64,000 nucleotides of DNA from Sphingomonas koreensis (lineage in GTDB: Bacteria > Pseudomonadota > Alphaproteobacteria > Sphingomonadales > Sphingomonadaceae), in NCBI RefSeq assembly GCF_002797435.1, contig NZ_PGEN01000001.1:1672501-1736500 (forward strand), read 5' to 3'. This document shows positions 20,193 to 29,141 of the stretch, piece by piece; the stretch's first letter is position 1; the number at the start of each line of letters is the position of its first letter. Both the position numbers and the translations under genes were made by a program. The notes below the pieces were generated by a model. That model was not told the DNA's origin. It saw nothing but the letters and a program-made list of their open reading frames with translations, and did not search any database.

Positions 20193-20999
20193 ATGCCGAG
20201 ATACCTGACCGCCACGATCGCCCTGTTCGCTGCCGCACCCGCGCTGGCGCAAATCAGCCCGGCGGATCAGGCCGCACTCGACCGCGCCCGGGAGCGCGGC
20301 GAACTGATCTACTGGTACGACCAGGCCGCCTGGCACGGCACCGACGACATGCTTGCAAAGGCTCGGGACATAGCCGGAAAGATCGGCGGCTGGATCGTCG
20401 ACGGCCCTGCCGATGCCGCCGAGCTGATCTTTTACACCCGCGGCGCCGATCCCAAGCCGCTCTACCTGGCGCGGTTCAAGAACGGCAAGCTGGCCGAGAG
20501 CCGCAAGCTGGGTGAGGCCGACACCGCGATGCTCACCCCGCAGCGCCGCCGCATGATCGCCGCGGTCACGACAGCCCGCGCCGCACTGATCGAGGCGAAG
20601 GCGCAAATGTGCGTCGACAAGCCATTCAACACCGTGACGCTGCCGCCCGCGACGCCCGACGGCCCCATCCCGGTCTATTTCCTGACGCCGCAGACCGAAA
20701 TGAAGGTCATACCCCTGGGCGCGCACTATCTGTTCGAGGTCGACGTCGCGGGCAAGGCGGGACCGATTCGTCGCTTTACCAACACCTGCATCGCGCTCCC
20801 GACGGACACCGAATCGCCGGACGGCAAGTCGCTCGAAGCACTGTTCATCACCCACCTGCTCGATCCGGTGCCGACCGAAATCCATTTCTTCTCGGCCATG
20901 GCGGCGCGCAGGCCGATCTATGTCGGGATCCGGAAGCAGGTCTGGGCAGTGACGCCCGCCGCAAGCGGGCCGACAGCGCGGCTGGTCGAGCGCGACTGA
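20193..20999 (+). CDS. Exported protein of unknown function
   Basis: This 268-residue protein has a signal peptide (MPRYLTATIALFAAAPALAQ, cleavage at about 20) and a mature part without membrane helices. Visible segments include LIYWYDQAAWHGTDDMLA, a two-strand region around ELIFYTRGADPKPLYLARF, and two cysteines (in KAQMCVDKP and NTCIALP) that could form a disulfide in the periplasm. I do not recognise the family. A strong Shine-Dalgarno (GGGGAGGA) supports the ATG. It converges on the amidase gene, 10 bases away. Confidence 0.65.
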   Translation: MPRYLTATIALFAAAPALAQISPADQAALDRARERGELIYWYDQAAWHGTDDMLAKARDIAGKIGGWIVDGPADAAELIFYTRGADPKPLYLARFKNGKLAESRKLGEADTAMLTPQRRRMIAAVTTARAALIEAKAQMCVDKPFNTVTLPPATPDGPIPVYFLTPQTEMKVIPLGAHYLFEVDVAGKAGPIRRFTNTCIALPTDTESPDGKSLEALFITHLLDPVPTEIHFFSAMAARRPIYVGIRKQVWAVTPAASGPTARLVERD

Positions 21000-21009
21000 C
21001 GTCCCGGGT

Positions 21010-22611
21010 TCAGCGCGCGCCCTCAACCCCCGGCCCCGCATCGACCGTCGGGCGGTACTGCGGCGCCACCCGCGCACGCGATGCCTGTTCGTAGGCATGG
21101 CCGAGTTCGAGCAGACGGCCTTCGCTCCATTTGGCGCCGATGAAGGAGAGGCCAGCGGGCAGGCCGCTTGTCAGCCCCATCGGCACGGTCAGGTGCGGGT
21201 AGCCGGCCACCGCCGGAAGCTGGCTGGCGCTCGGGCCGCTCCCCTGATCACCATGCACCGGATCGGACAGCCAGGCGGTGCCGGTGGTCGGTGCGACCAG
21301 CACGGCGATCCGGTTCCGCGTCAGAACCGTGTCGAGCGTTCCGGCCGCGAGCCGGCGGGCGTCGTCGCGGGTCTTGGCATAAGCGGGATCGGCGGTACCG
21401 CCGGTCTTCTCCGCCATCTCGAAAATGCTCTGGCCAAAATAGGCAAGCTCCGCCGGCGATCCCCGGTTGAAGGCGATGGCATCGGCGAGCGTGCGCACCT
21501 TCACCGACGATGGCGTGGTGGCGAGATAGGCGGCGAGGTCGCTCTTCAGCTCCATCTGAAGCAACTTGAATTCAAGTCCGCGCAGCGTCGGCGGCGGCGC
21601 CAGCTTGACCTCGACGAGTTCAGCTCCCGCATTGCGCAGCACCGCGAGTTGCGCGTCGTAGAGCGCCGCCAGCCCGGCGCGCATCTCAGGCCGCACCACG
21701 CCGATCCGGACCCCCTTGAGACTCGCCCTGCGCCAATCCGGAGTCAGCGCGGCGCGACGTGCATCCGCATCCACCGTCGCGGCGTCGGCGCTGTCGCTGC
21801 CGATCATCGCCGCAAACAGCGCCGCCGCGTCCTTGACGCTGCGCGCCATCGGCCCGGCGGTGTCCTGGCTGGAGCTGATCGGCACGACGTGGGTGCGACT
21901 GACCGCGCCGAGCGTGGGCTTGAGACCGACCAGCCCGGTCATCGACGAGGGGCAGACGATCGACCCGTCGGTTTCGGTGCCCACCCCCACCGCCGCGAGG
22001 CTGGCGGCAATCGCCGCGCCGGTGCCGCTCGACGAGCCGCAGGCGCTGCGATCGAGCGCATAGGGATTGCGGACGAGTCCGCCGACGGCGCTCCATCCGC
22101 TCATCGAATCGCTGTCGCGAATATTGGCCCATTCGGAGAGATTGGTCTTACCGAGGATGATCGCCCCCGCGGCACGCAGCCGGGCGACGAGCGGCGCATC
22201 ACGTTTGGTGAAATTGTCCTTGAGTGCGAGGCTTCCCGCCGTGGTCGCATTCTCGGCGGTGTCGATATTGTCCTTCACCAGCACCGGGATGCCGAACAGC
22301 GGCCCTTCCGCAATTCCCAGCTGCCGGTTGCGATCGGCCCTGCGCGCCTGCGCCTTCGCCTGCGGATTAAGCGCGATCACGCTGCGCAGCTTTGGCCCGG
22401 CGCGATCGAGCACGCGGATGCGGTCGAGATAGGCCTGGGTCAGCTGCGCGCTGGTGATCCTGCCGCTCGCAAGCATCGCCTGAAGCTGCTCGATCGACTT
22501 CTCGCTGACCTCGATCGCAAGCGGCGAAAGCTCGGTCAGGAAGAAGTTGCGTGTTTCCGCCGCGGCTGGCGCCGCCAATGCCATTGCGATCGCTGCCAGT
22601 CCGTACCGCAT
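21010..22611 (-). CDS. Secreted amidase (amidase signature family)
   Basis: This 533-residue protein has a signal peptide (ends near AAPAAA-ET, residue 18) and a complete amidase-signature domain. The Ser-cisSer-Lys triad is recognisable: the lysine in GIPVLVKDNIDT, the cis-serine in SACGSSSGTGAAIA and the nucleophilic serine region in GVGTETDGSIVCPSS. A periplasmic amide hydrolase of unknown substrate is likely; GatA is excluded by the signal peptide and the absence of gatBC. The ATG at 22611 directly opens the signal peptide, and the long frame extension upstream is antisense to the next gene. Confidence 0.85.
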   Translation of the reverse strand: MRYGLAAIAMALAAPAAAETRNFFLTELSPLAIEVSEKSIEQLQAMLASGRITSAQLTQAYLDRIRVLDRAGPKLRSVIALNPQAKAQARRADRNRQLGIAEGPLFGIPVLVKDNIDTAENATTAGSLALKDNFTKRDAPLVARLRAAGAIILGKTNLSEWANIRDSDSMSGWSAVGGLVRNPYALDRSACGSSSGTGAAIAASLAAVGVGTETDGSIVCPSSMTGLVGLKPTLGAVSRTHVVPISSSQDTAGPMARSVKDAAALFAAMIGSDSADAATVDADARRAALTPDWRRASLKGVRIGVVRPEMRAGLAALYDAQLAVLRNAGAELVEVKLAPPPTLRGLEFKLLQMELKSDLAAYLATTPSSVKVRTLADAIAFNRGSPAELAYFGQSIFEMAEKTGGTADPAYAKTRDDARRLAAGTLDTVLTRNRIAVLVAPTTGTAWLSDPVHGDQGSGPSASQLPAVAGYPHLTVPMGLTSGLPAGLSFIGAKWSEGRLLELGHAYEQASRARVAPQYRPTVDAGPGVEGAR

Positions 22612-22695
22612 CCATTGCCCCCATGATGTCCGGGCGGCACGATATCGCCGCGTTCGCGCTGTGCAACGGCGCAACGCGCGGCTAGCCTTCCTGTC

Positions 22696-24081
22696 ATGAA
22701 GACGATCCGCGATCCATCCCACGCCCTTGCCCGCGAGCTTGCCGCGATCCGCGCCGAGTTTCAGGTGCCGCAGGCATTTCCGCCGGAGGTGCTGGCGGCC
22801 GCCCATGCCGCGGCGGGACGCACGCCATCGGATCATGCGGACTGGACCGATCGCGCTTTCGTGACGCTCGACCCCGCAAGCGCGACCGATCTCGATCAGG
22901 CGTTCGCGATCGAGACTGCAGGACGCGACCTTATCCTCCACTATGCCATCGCCGACCTCGCATGGTTCGTCGATGAGCGCGGACCGATCGACGCCGAAGC
23001 CTGGACGCGCGGCGAGACGCTGTACCTGCCTGACGGCAAGGCGGGCCTCTATCCGCCGGTGCTGGCCGAAGGCGCGGCGAGCCTGTTGCCCGATGGCCCG
23101 CGGCCCGCGGTGGTGTTCAGCGTCCGTATCGCGCCCGACGGTGCTGTGAAGCTCGACGCGGCGACGCGCGCCGTGATCCGCAGCCATGCCAAGCTCGCCT
23201 ATGCGACCGTTCGCCCGGAAGACCTGCCCGCAGGCTTCACCGAACTGTCGGCGCGGATCATCGCAGCCGAAGCCGAGCGCGGCGCGGCCCGCGTCGATCC
23301 GCCCGAGCAGGAGGTGAGCGCGGGGCCGGACGGCAAGCTCACACTTTCCTTCCGCGACCGCCATCCCTCGGAGGACCAGAACGCCGCGCTCTCGCTCGCC
23401 TGCAACATGGCGGTCGCGGACGCGCTGATCGCACATGGCACCGGACTGTTCCGGGTGATGGCGGAACCCAGCGACCATGCAGTCCGGCGGCTGCGGCATA
23501 CAGCGCGCGCCTTTGGCATCGAATGGCCGAGCCATGCGACGCTGACTCAGTTCGAACGTATGCTCGACCCCGCCGACCCGCGTGCCGCCGCCCTGATGCT
23601 GGCGATCCGCCGCGCGGGCAATGGCGCGGGCTATCAGGTGTTCCGTCCGGGCGAGACGCCCTGGCATGCCGCCGTCGCCGCACCCTATGCCCATGCCACC
23701 GCGCCGCTGCGGCGGCTGGCCGATCGCTACGTCGTGCAGGCCACCCTCGCGGTGGCGAACGGCCGGCCGGTGCCCGACCATGTGACACAGGCCTTCGCGA
23801 AGCTGCCCAAGGTGATGGCACGCGCGGATGCCCGCGCCGGGCAGATCGACCGGGCGGTGATCGACATGGCCGAGGCAGTGATGCTCGCCGGCAATGAGGG
23901 CACGACGCTCGGCGCGGTGGTCACCGACATCGGCGAGCGGGGCGCCGCAATCCAGCTGTGCAGCCTGCCGGTGACCGCACGGGTCGATGCGTCGGGCCTG
24001 ACCCCCGGCGACACGCTCGACGTGCGGCTGACCCAGGCCGACCCGCGCGCACGCCGCATCGCCTTCGAGCGGCTGAACTGA
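22696..24081 (+). CDS. RNB-domain exoribonuclease (short RNase II-like)
   Basis: This 461-residue protein has an RNB catalytic domain starting near residue 50 and a short C-terminal beta region (about 400-460) in place of a full S1 domain; the N-terminal cold-shock domains of RNase II/R are absent. The metal motif reads DPASATDLDQAF (D59, D65, D67), so the fourth aspartate of RNase II (E. coli D210) is Gln68. The second RNB signature is YAHATAPLRRLADRYV. Short RNB proteins of this kind occur in alphaproteobacteria and actinobacteria. Processive RNA decay is likely, but activity needs testing because of the substitution. Confidence 0.82.
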   Translation: MKTIRDPSHALARELAAIRAEFQVPQAFPPEVLAAAHAAAGRTPSDHADWTDRAFVTLDPASATDLDQAFAIETAGRDLILHYAIADLAWFVDERGPIDAEAWTRGETLYLPDGKAGLYPPVLAEGAASLLPDGPRPAVVFSVRIAPDGAVKLDAATRAVIRSHAKLAYATVRPEDLPAGFTELSARIIAAEAERGAARVDPPEQEVSAGPDGKLTLSFRDRHPSEDQNAALSLACNMAVADALIAHGTGLFRVMAEPSDHAVRRLRHTARAFGIEWPSHATLTQFERMLDPADPRAAALMLAIRRAGNGAGYQVFRPGETPWHAAVAAPYAHATAPLRRLADRYVVQATLAVANGRPVPDHVTQAFAKLPKVMARADARAGQIDRAVIDMAEAVMLAGNEGTTLGAVVTDIGERGAAIQLCSLPVTARVDASGLTPGDTLDVRLTQADPRARRIAFERLN

Positions 24082-24153
24082 GGCGCGAAAGCCGCTTGCG
24101 GATCTGTGCGCCAGCGATCACGCTCGGCATCGACGCTTTGGGGGAGAGATGGA

Positions 24154-25221
24154 ATGGCCGTTCGTCTGATCGCCGCAATCCTGATCGCGGGCGCCGCGCC
24201 CGCCTTCGCGCAGACCAAACCGGCCCCCCTCACGACCGAAGCGGACAAGCCGTTCAAACACGAGAATAGCGGGATCACGCTGCCAGTTACCCTGCTGGGT
24301 TTCCCGCGCAAAGAGGGCCAGGAATATGTGAAGCCGCAGCTCGACGTCGCATTCCGCTATTTTCCGGCGGATAGCAGCGAAGAAGTATCGGTCTATATCT
24401 ACCGCGTGAACACGGGCGTGCCGTCGCTGTGGTTCGACGTGTCGAGCAGTTCGGTCGAGCAGCGCGCATCGTTCGGACGCAAGACCCGATTCGAGATGCC
24501 GCTCACCTTCACCCCGCCCGGCCAAGCGACGGCTTCAGGCTTGAAGGCTGCTTGGACGTTGTCGGACGCCCCCTACCGCAGCACAGCGCTCGCCATGGTG
24601 CCGGTGGGAGAATGGCTGGTGAAGATCCGCTATTCCGCAACGACGCTGGAGACGGCGTCGCTGGCCCGCCGCCTCGAGGACGTGATCGCCGCAATCGGCT
24701 GGCCCGGCAAGATCAAGCCGTCGCCCGCCGCCGCCGCGATCGCCGATTGCACCAGCCCGCTCAAGCTCAACGGCACCTCGAAACCGGTCAAGCCCGACGG
24801 TGCATCCGCATTGATGGATGCATTGATGGTCGCGGCCGTGCGCGACAAGAAGGGCAAGGAAGAGGCCAAGGAAGCAGCCCCGGTCGCCTGGTGCCGCGAT
24901 CGTGCGGTCAAGGCACCGGCACCGGTCTATCGCCCAGCGGAAAGCGACAACAGCTATCTGCTCGCCTTCACCGATTCAGGACAAGCGGTGTGGACGCAGC
25001 CGAGCCCCAGTACCCTGTTTGGCATCGGCAAGGATGGCAAGGATGGCAAGGAAAGCTGGTCAGTAAGCGTCGTGCTGCCGGGCGAGACGATCAACTATCT
25101 CGGCCGCGACCGGCTGCCTGAACCGGCGGAGATCGGCAAGATCATCGGCGGGCAAGTCACCTCGCGGGTCTCGACCTGGGGCAAGAGCACGCTCACGCTG
25201 GATTCGGCGACGTTCAAGTAA
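24154..25221 (+). CDS. Exported protein of unknown function
   Basis: This 355-residue protein has a signal peptide (MAVRLIAAILIAGAAPAFAQ). The mature part is beta-rich and soluble, with segments such as PLTTEADKPFKHENSGITLP, a central RYFPADSSEEVSVYIYRV and a late IGKDGKDGKESWSVSV. Two cysteines (ADCTSP and AWCRDR) might pair. I do not recognise a family; it looks like a periplasmic or surface protein without catalytic motifs. The ATG at 24154, with GGGGGAGAG upstream, gives a proper signal peptide; the 16-codon extension does not. Confidence 0.65.
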   Translation: MAVRLIAAILIAGAAPAFAQTKPAPLTTEADKPFKHENSGITLPVTLLGFPRKEGQEYVKPQLDVAFRYFPADSSEEVSVYIYRVNTGVPSLWFDVSSSSVEQRASFGRKTRFEMPLTFTPPGQATASGLKAAWTLSDAPYRSTALAMVPVGEWLVKIRYSATTLETASLARRLEDVIAAIGWPGKIKPSPAAAAIADCTSPLKLNGTSKPVKPDGASALMDALMVAAVRDKKGKEEAKEAAPVAWCRDRAVKAPAPVYRPAESDNSYLLAFTDSGQAVWTQPSPSTLFGIGKDGKDGKESWSVSVVLPGETINYLGRDRLPEPAEIGKIIGGQVTSRVSTWGKSTLTLDSATFK

Positions 25222-25264
25222 CCGCAGTTCCCTTTCCGCGCGCCCGACGCTAGGGCCGCTCGCC

Positions 25265-25945
25265 ATGAACGATCCCGCGAAGATCCGCCGCCTCTATGGC
25301 CGGGCGAAGGGCCACAAGCTGCGCGCCGGACAGGCGTCGCTGGTCGAGGAGATGCTGCCGCAGGTTGCGGTACCCGAAACCGGTTCGCTCGATTCGGCCC
25401 TGTTGTTCGGCGACGCACGCCCGCTGGAACTGGAGATCGGGTTCGGCGCGGGCGAGCATCTGGCCGGGCAGGCCTCGATGCGGCCCGATCACGGCTTTAT
25501 CGGCTGCGAACCGTTCCTCAACGGGGTGGTCGGCGCGCTCGGGCATATCCGCGATGGCGATCTCGCGAACGTACGGTTGCATATGGGGGATGCGCTCGAA
25601 GTGATCGAGCGGCTCCCCGACGCCAGCCTGGATCGAGTCTATCTGCTTCATCCCGATCCGTGGCGAAAGGCCCGCCACGCCAAGCGGCGGATGGTCAATC
25701 ACGGCCCGCTCGACCTGATCGCCGCCAAGCTCAAGCCCGGCTGCGAATTCCGGCTGGGCACTGACGATCCCACCTATTGCCGCTGGGCGATGATGGTGAT
25801 GAACCAGCGCCGCGACTTCGAATGGCAGGCAAAGGAAGCCAAGGACTTCCTCACCCGTCCGGCCGACTGGCCCGAGACCCGCTACGAGCGCAAGGCGCGG
25901 CGGCAGGGGCACGAGGTCTGGTACTTTCGTTACCTGCGCGTCTGA
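25265..25945 (+). CDS. trmB: tRNA (guanine-N7)-methyltransferase
   Basis: This 226-residue class I methyltransferase makes m7G46 in tRNA. SAM motif I reads LEIGFGAGEHLAGQA (about 57-71), the post-I EPF follows (GCEPFLNGV), and the substrate-binding core has the conserved YLLHPDPWRKARHAKRRMV (about 126-144) plus GTDDPTYCRW. The C-terminal TRYERKARRQGHEVWYF is typical. Length is normal. The Shine-Dalgarno is weak. It is separated from metK by four unrelated genes, and its 3' end converges on the galactose dehydrogenase gene. Confidence 0.93.
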   Translation: MNDPAKIRRLYGRAKGHKLRAGQASLVEEMLPQVAVPETGSLDSALLFGDARPLELEIGFGAGEHLAGQASMRPDHGFIGCEPFLNGVVGALGHIRDGDLANVRLHMGDALEVIERLPDASLDRVYLLHPDPWRKARHAKRRMVNHGPLDLIAAKLKPGCEFRLGTDDPTYCRWAMMVMNQRRDFEWQAKEAKDFLTRPADWPETRYERKARRQGHEVWYFRYLRV

Positions 25946-25961
25946 ACGCGCCGTACCGCCG

Positions 25962-26885
25962 CTAGAACTGGAAGGGATCGACGATCCGCCGCTCGGCAAC
26001 CAGAAAGGCATCGGCGACGAGCTGGATCGGCTGGAGATCGACATCCGATTGGCCGCTGCGGATCAACTCCGCGAACGCGCGATAGAGCCGAGGATATTCC
26101 CGGTCCGGTCCGCTCAGCGATGGCTGGCCGGGCCGCTCGAGCCTGCCTCCGCCCTCGGTAAGGCGTAGCAGACCGGCATCGGTTTCGACCTCGATCTGCC
26201 AGGTCTGTTCGCCGGTCTGGAGAAAGTCGAACTTCGCATCCACCTCCGCGCTGCCAGTGCGGAAGCGCACCGACGCGGCAATGGGGCAGGCACGATTGGC
26301 GGGGATATCCATCGTCGCGGCGAGCACCGTCAGCGGCTGGGGCAAGATCCGCGTCGCGATCGACAGCGCGTTGATCCCCGGATCGAACACGCCGAAGCCG
26401 CCGGCAGCAAGGATCCAGTCCTGGCCGGGATGCCATTGGCGGATGTCCTCCATCCAGCGGATGCGCACCGCATCGATCCGGCGCGCCGCGAGCCAGTCGC
26501 GTGCGGCATCGACCTCACCCGCCTCGCGCGAATGCCAGGTCGCGTACAGCGAGACGCCCGCTGCGTATGCCGCCTGTTCCAGCGTCCTGGCCTCCGATAC
26601 GGTGGCCGCCGGGGGCTTTTCGAGCATGACGTGCTTGCCCGCCGCGATTGCGGCCATCGCCTGCTCGAACCGCCCCTCGGGCGGCGTGCAGAGCGAGAGC
26701 GCATCGATCTCCGGTCGCGCCGCGATCAGCTCGACAATAGAGCCATGGCCTTCGACGCCGTCGACACGGCCGTGCCGGCTGGCGGTCGCCGCCAGCTCGA
26801 AATCGACCGATGCAGCAATTGCGGGAAGATGCTGGTCTCGCGCGATCTTGCCGATCCCGACCAGCCCCAGCTTGATCCTGTCCAC
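25962..26885 (-). CDS. gal: D-galactose 1-dehydrogenase (Gfo/Idh/MocA family)
   Basis: This 307-residue oxidoreductase has an N-terminal Rossmann fold (LGLVGIGKIARDQHLPAI, residues 6-23; LCTPPEGRF; GKHVMLEKPPAAT with the conserved EKP) and a C-terminal domain carrying WHPGQDWI and FGVFDPGINALSI. These strings agree closely with pseudomonad NAD(P)-dependent D-galactose 1-dehydrogenase as I remember it. It would oxidise galactose to galactonolactone, the first step of the De Ley-Doudoroff route, in line with the kinase and aldolase at 29132-30633. Lactonase and galactonate dehydratase are not in view. It lies just downstream of the broken regulator. Confidence 0.82.
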   Translation of the reverse strand: MDRIKLGLVGIGKIARDQHLPAIAASVDFELAATASRHGRVDGVEGHGSIVELIAARPEIDALSLCTPPEGRFEQAMAAIAAGKHVMLEKPPAATVSEARTLEQAAYAAGVSLYATWHSREAGEVDAARDWLAARRIDAVRIRWMEDIRQWHPGQDWILAAGGFGVFDPGINALSIATRILPQPLTVLAATMDIPANRACPIAASVRFRTGSAEVDAKFDFLQTGEQTWQIEVETDAGLLRLTEGGGRLERPGQPSLSGPDREYPRLYRAFAELIRSGQSDVDLQPIQLVADAFLVAERRIVDPFQF

Positions 26886-26903
26886 GCCCGTTCCTTCTGT
26901 CCG

Positions 26904-27379
26904 CTATTCCGGTTTCTCGCCGGTTTCCGCTTCGTCGATCAGTTCGAGCACGTCGCCGATCAGCGCGCGCATCGCTGCGCGCACAGCTTCGGGATCGCGG
27001 GCGCGGATCGCGTCGCGGACCGCAGCTGGTAGAACTGCTTCAGCAGCGCGACCGAGAATTGCCGTTCGAGCAACCAGCGCAGCACATCGGTGTCGAACAG
27101 GTTCCAGGTCGAGGTCGGCCGCACCGCCGTGCCCTGGCGCGGCCGGGCAGTGAGCAATCCCTTGGCGGCAAGCATCTTCACTGCCTCGCGCGTTACCGAA
27201 CGGCTGACGCCATGGTGACTGGCGAGCTCAGCCTCGGTGGGAAAGGGGTCGCGCTCGTACTTGCCGGTCACGATCGCGCGACCCAGCGTGTCGAGCAGGC
27301 CATAGGTCAGGTTGCGGCCCAGTTCGGGCCCCCGGTCATCGTGCGCCTGCACTGACAATTCGAACGCCAATGAAACCAC
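26904..27379 (-). pseudogene. FadR-type GntR regulator with most of its FCD domain deleted
   Basis: The first frame (GTG at 27379) encodes an intact winged helix (about residues 30-95: GRAIVTGKYERDPFPTEAELASHHGVSRSVTREAVKML) and the start of an FCD domain (LLKQFYQLR). It then continues into unrelated sequence and stops at 26960. In another frame, from about 27021, the same DNA encodes a typical FCD C-terminus (VRDAIRARDPEAVRAAMRAL...DVLELIDE) ending at a TAG at 26904. A deletion of roughly 100 codons plus a frame change explains both. DNA binding may survive, but effector sensing is almost certainly lost. It sits between the galactose dehydrogenase and symporter genes it presumably controlled. 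Confidence 0.8.
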
Positions 27380-27436
27380 CCCATCCGAAAACCAACAGCG
27401 CCACGTTAGGGGGTGCGCTGGACAGGGTCAATTTAT

Positions 27437-27447
27437 CATATAATATG
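27437..27447. promoter_or_regulatory. CATATAATATG palindrome with -10-like TATAAT
   Basis: A perfect 11-bp palindrome containing TATAAT (27439-27444) lies between the degraded regulator (start 27379) and the symporter gene. It may be the -10 element of the galactose operon overlapped by the operator of the FadR-type regulator. No convincing -35 at 17 bases. Confidence 0.4.
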
Positions 27448-27491
27448 TATTTGCGCAGGAACCGGTGCGCGCGTCATGGAGAGGAAGCGCG

Positions 27492-29141
27492 GTGACAAGC
27501 CTGTCGCACATCGATCTGATCGTCGTCATCGTCTACGCGATCGGCATCTTTGCGCTGGCCCAATGGGTGAGCCGCGAGAAGGCCGGACACGCCAAGGACA
27601 CGTCCGACTATTTCCTCGCCTCCAAGTCACTGCCTTGGTGGGCGATCGGCGCGTCGTTGATCGCGGCGAACATCTCGGCCGAGCAGATCGTCGGCATGTC
27701 GGGATCGGGCTATGCGATCGGTCTCGCCATAGCATCCTATGAATGGATGGCGGCGCTGACCCTGCTGATCGTCGGCAAATGGTTCCTGCCGATCTTCCTC
27801 AAGAACGAAATCTACACGATGCCGCAGTTCCTGGAACAGCGGTTCGGGCCGACGATCCGCACCGTGATGGCGGTGTTCTGGCTGGCGCTCTACATCTTCG
27901 TGAACCTGACTTCGATCCTGTGGCTGGGCTCGATCGCCGTGACACAGGTCGCCGGGGTCGATCAGGATATCGCGCTGTTCGGCCTCGGCGCCTTCGCGCT
28001 GGTCTATCAGCTGCGCGGCGGCCTCAAGGCGGTTGCGCTGACCGATATCGTCCAGGTCACGCTGCTGGTGCTCGGCGGCCTCGTCATCTCCTACCTCACG
28101 CTTAGCAAGATCGGCGGCGATGCGGGTGTGATGGGCGGCTTCACCCGCCTCACCACCGAACTGCCCGGGAAGTTCGACATGATCCTCGCACCCGACAATC
28201 CCTTCTACAAGGATCTGCCGGGCCTCAGCGTGCTGATCGGCGGCATGTGGATCGCCAACCTCAGCTATTGGGGATTCAACCAATATATCATCCAGCGCGC
28301 GCTTGCCGCGAAGAGCCTGTCCGAAGCGCAGAAAGGCGTGGTGTTCGCCGCCTTCCTCAAGCTGCTGATGCCGGTGATCATCGTGCTGCCGGGCATCGCC
28401 GCGGTGATCCTGGCCCCCGATCTCGCCAAGCCCGACCAGGCCTATCCGACGATGATGAGGTTGCTCCCGGTGGGCCTGCTCGGCCTGGTGTTCGCGGCGC
28501 TCGTGGCGGCGATCATCGCGTCGACCGCTTCCAAGATCAATTCGATCGCCACCATCTTCACGCTCGACCTCTATGCCAAGGCAAAGGGCGTGCAGAGCCG
28601 CGCGCAGGATGCCGCGACAGCCAGTGCGAGCGGCGACAGCGGCCTGACCGCCGCGCATGAGAAGCAGCTGGTACGGGTCGGCCGCACTACCGCGGTGGTC
28701 GCGACGCTGCTCGCCATCTTCACCGCGCGGCCGTTGCTCGGCAGCCTCGACCAGGCGTTCCAGTACATCCAGGAATTCTCCGGCTTCGTGACGCCGGGCA
28801 TCACCGTCATCTTCCTGCTCGGCCTGTTCTGGCCGCGCGCGACCGAGGCGGGGGCGCTGACCGGCGCGGTGGCGTCGGTGCTGCTCAGCTTTCTGTTCTG
28901 GTTCCCGGCCGACTGGGGCGGGATCGCCACGCTCAACGCGGTCCCGTTCATGAACCGGATGATGATCGTGTTCTTCGTCAGCCTGGCGCTCGCGGTCGTC
29001 GTCTCGCTGGTCCGCCCAGCCCCCGCCGACAGCAACCGCATCACGATGCAGGGCGTCTCGTTCGGCACGACGACCAGCTTCAACGTTGCGGGCGTCATCA
29101 TCATCATGATCCTGATCGCCCTGTACGCGACATGGTGGTGA
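27492..29141 (+). CDS. SGLT-type sodium:sugar symporter
   Basis: This 549-residue inner-membrane protein is of the solute:sodium symporter family, with about 14 hydrophobic helices. Family patterns include YFLASKSLPWWAIGASLIAANISAEQIVGMSGSGY near residues 45-75, NLTSILWLGSI, and WGFNQYIIQRALAAKS, which resemble vSGLT-like galactose/glucose carriers. It likely imports galactose or a related hexose for the adjacent dehydrogenase-kinase-aldolase set. I chose the GTG at 27492 because GAGAGGAAG lies 5 bases upstream; the frame opens 9 codons earlier. Its stop overlaps the kinase start. Confidence 0.85.
   Translation: MTSLSHIDLIVVIVYAIGIFALAQWVSREKAGHAKDTSDYFLASKSLPWWAIGASLIAANISAEQIVGMSGSGYAIGLAIASYEWMAALTLLIVGKWFLPIFLKNEIYTMPQFLEQRFGPTIRTVMAVFWLALYIFVNLTSILWLGSIAVTQVAGVDQDIALFGLGAFALVYQLRGGLKAVALTDIVQVTLLVLGGLVISYLTLSKIGGDAGVMGGFTRLTTELPGKFDMILAPDNPFYKDLPGLSVLIGGMWIANLSYWGFNQYIIQRALAAKSLSEAQKGVVFAAFLKLLMPVIIVLPGIAAVILAPDLAKPDQAYPTMMRLLPVGLLGLVFAALVAAIIASTASKINSIATIFTLDLYAKAKGVQSRAQDAATASASGDSGLTAAHEKQLVRVGRTTAVVATLLAIFTARPLLGSLDQAFQYIQEFSGFVTPGITVIFLLGLFWPRATEAGALTGAVASVLLSFLFWFPADWGGIATLNAVPFMNRMMIVFFVSLALAVVVSLVRPAPADSNRITMQGVSFGTTTSFNVAGVIIIMILIALYATWW

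Noticed and set aside
21097..22626. 509-codon open frame antisense to the amidase, and many similar long antisense frames (for example 14832-16367, 8803-10563, 59887-62631)
   Set aside because: Translations are Arg/Ala/Gly/Pro-rich without domains and lie opposite genes with clear motifs; they are frame shadows caused by high GC.
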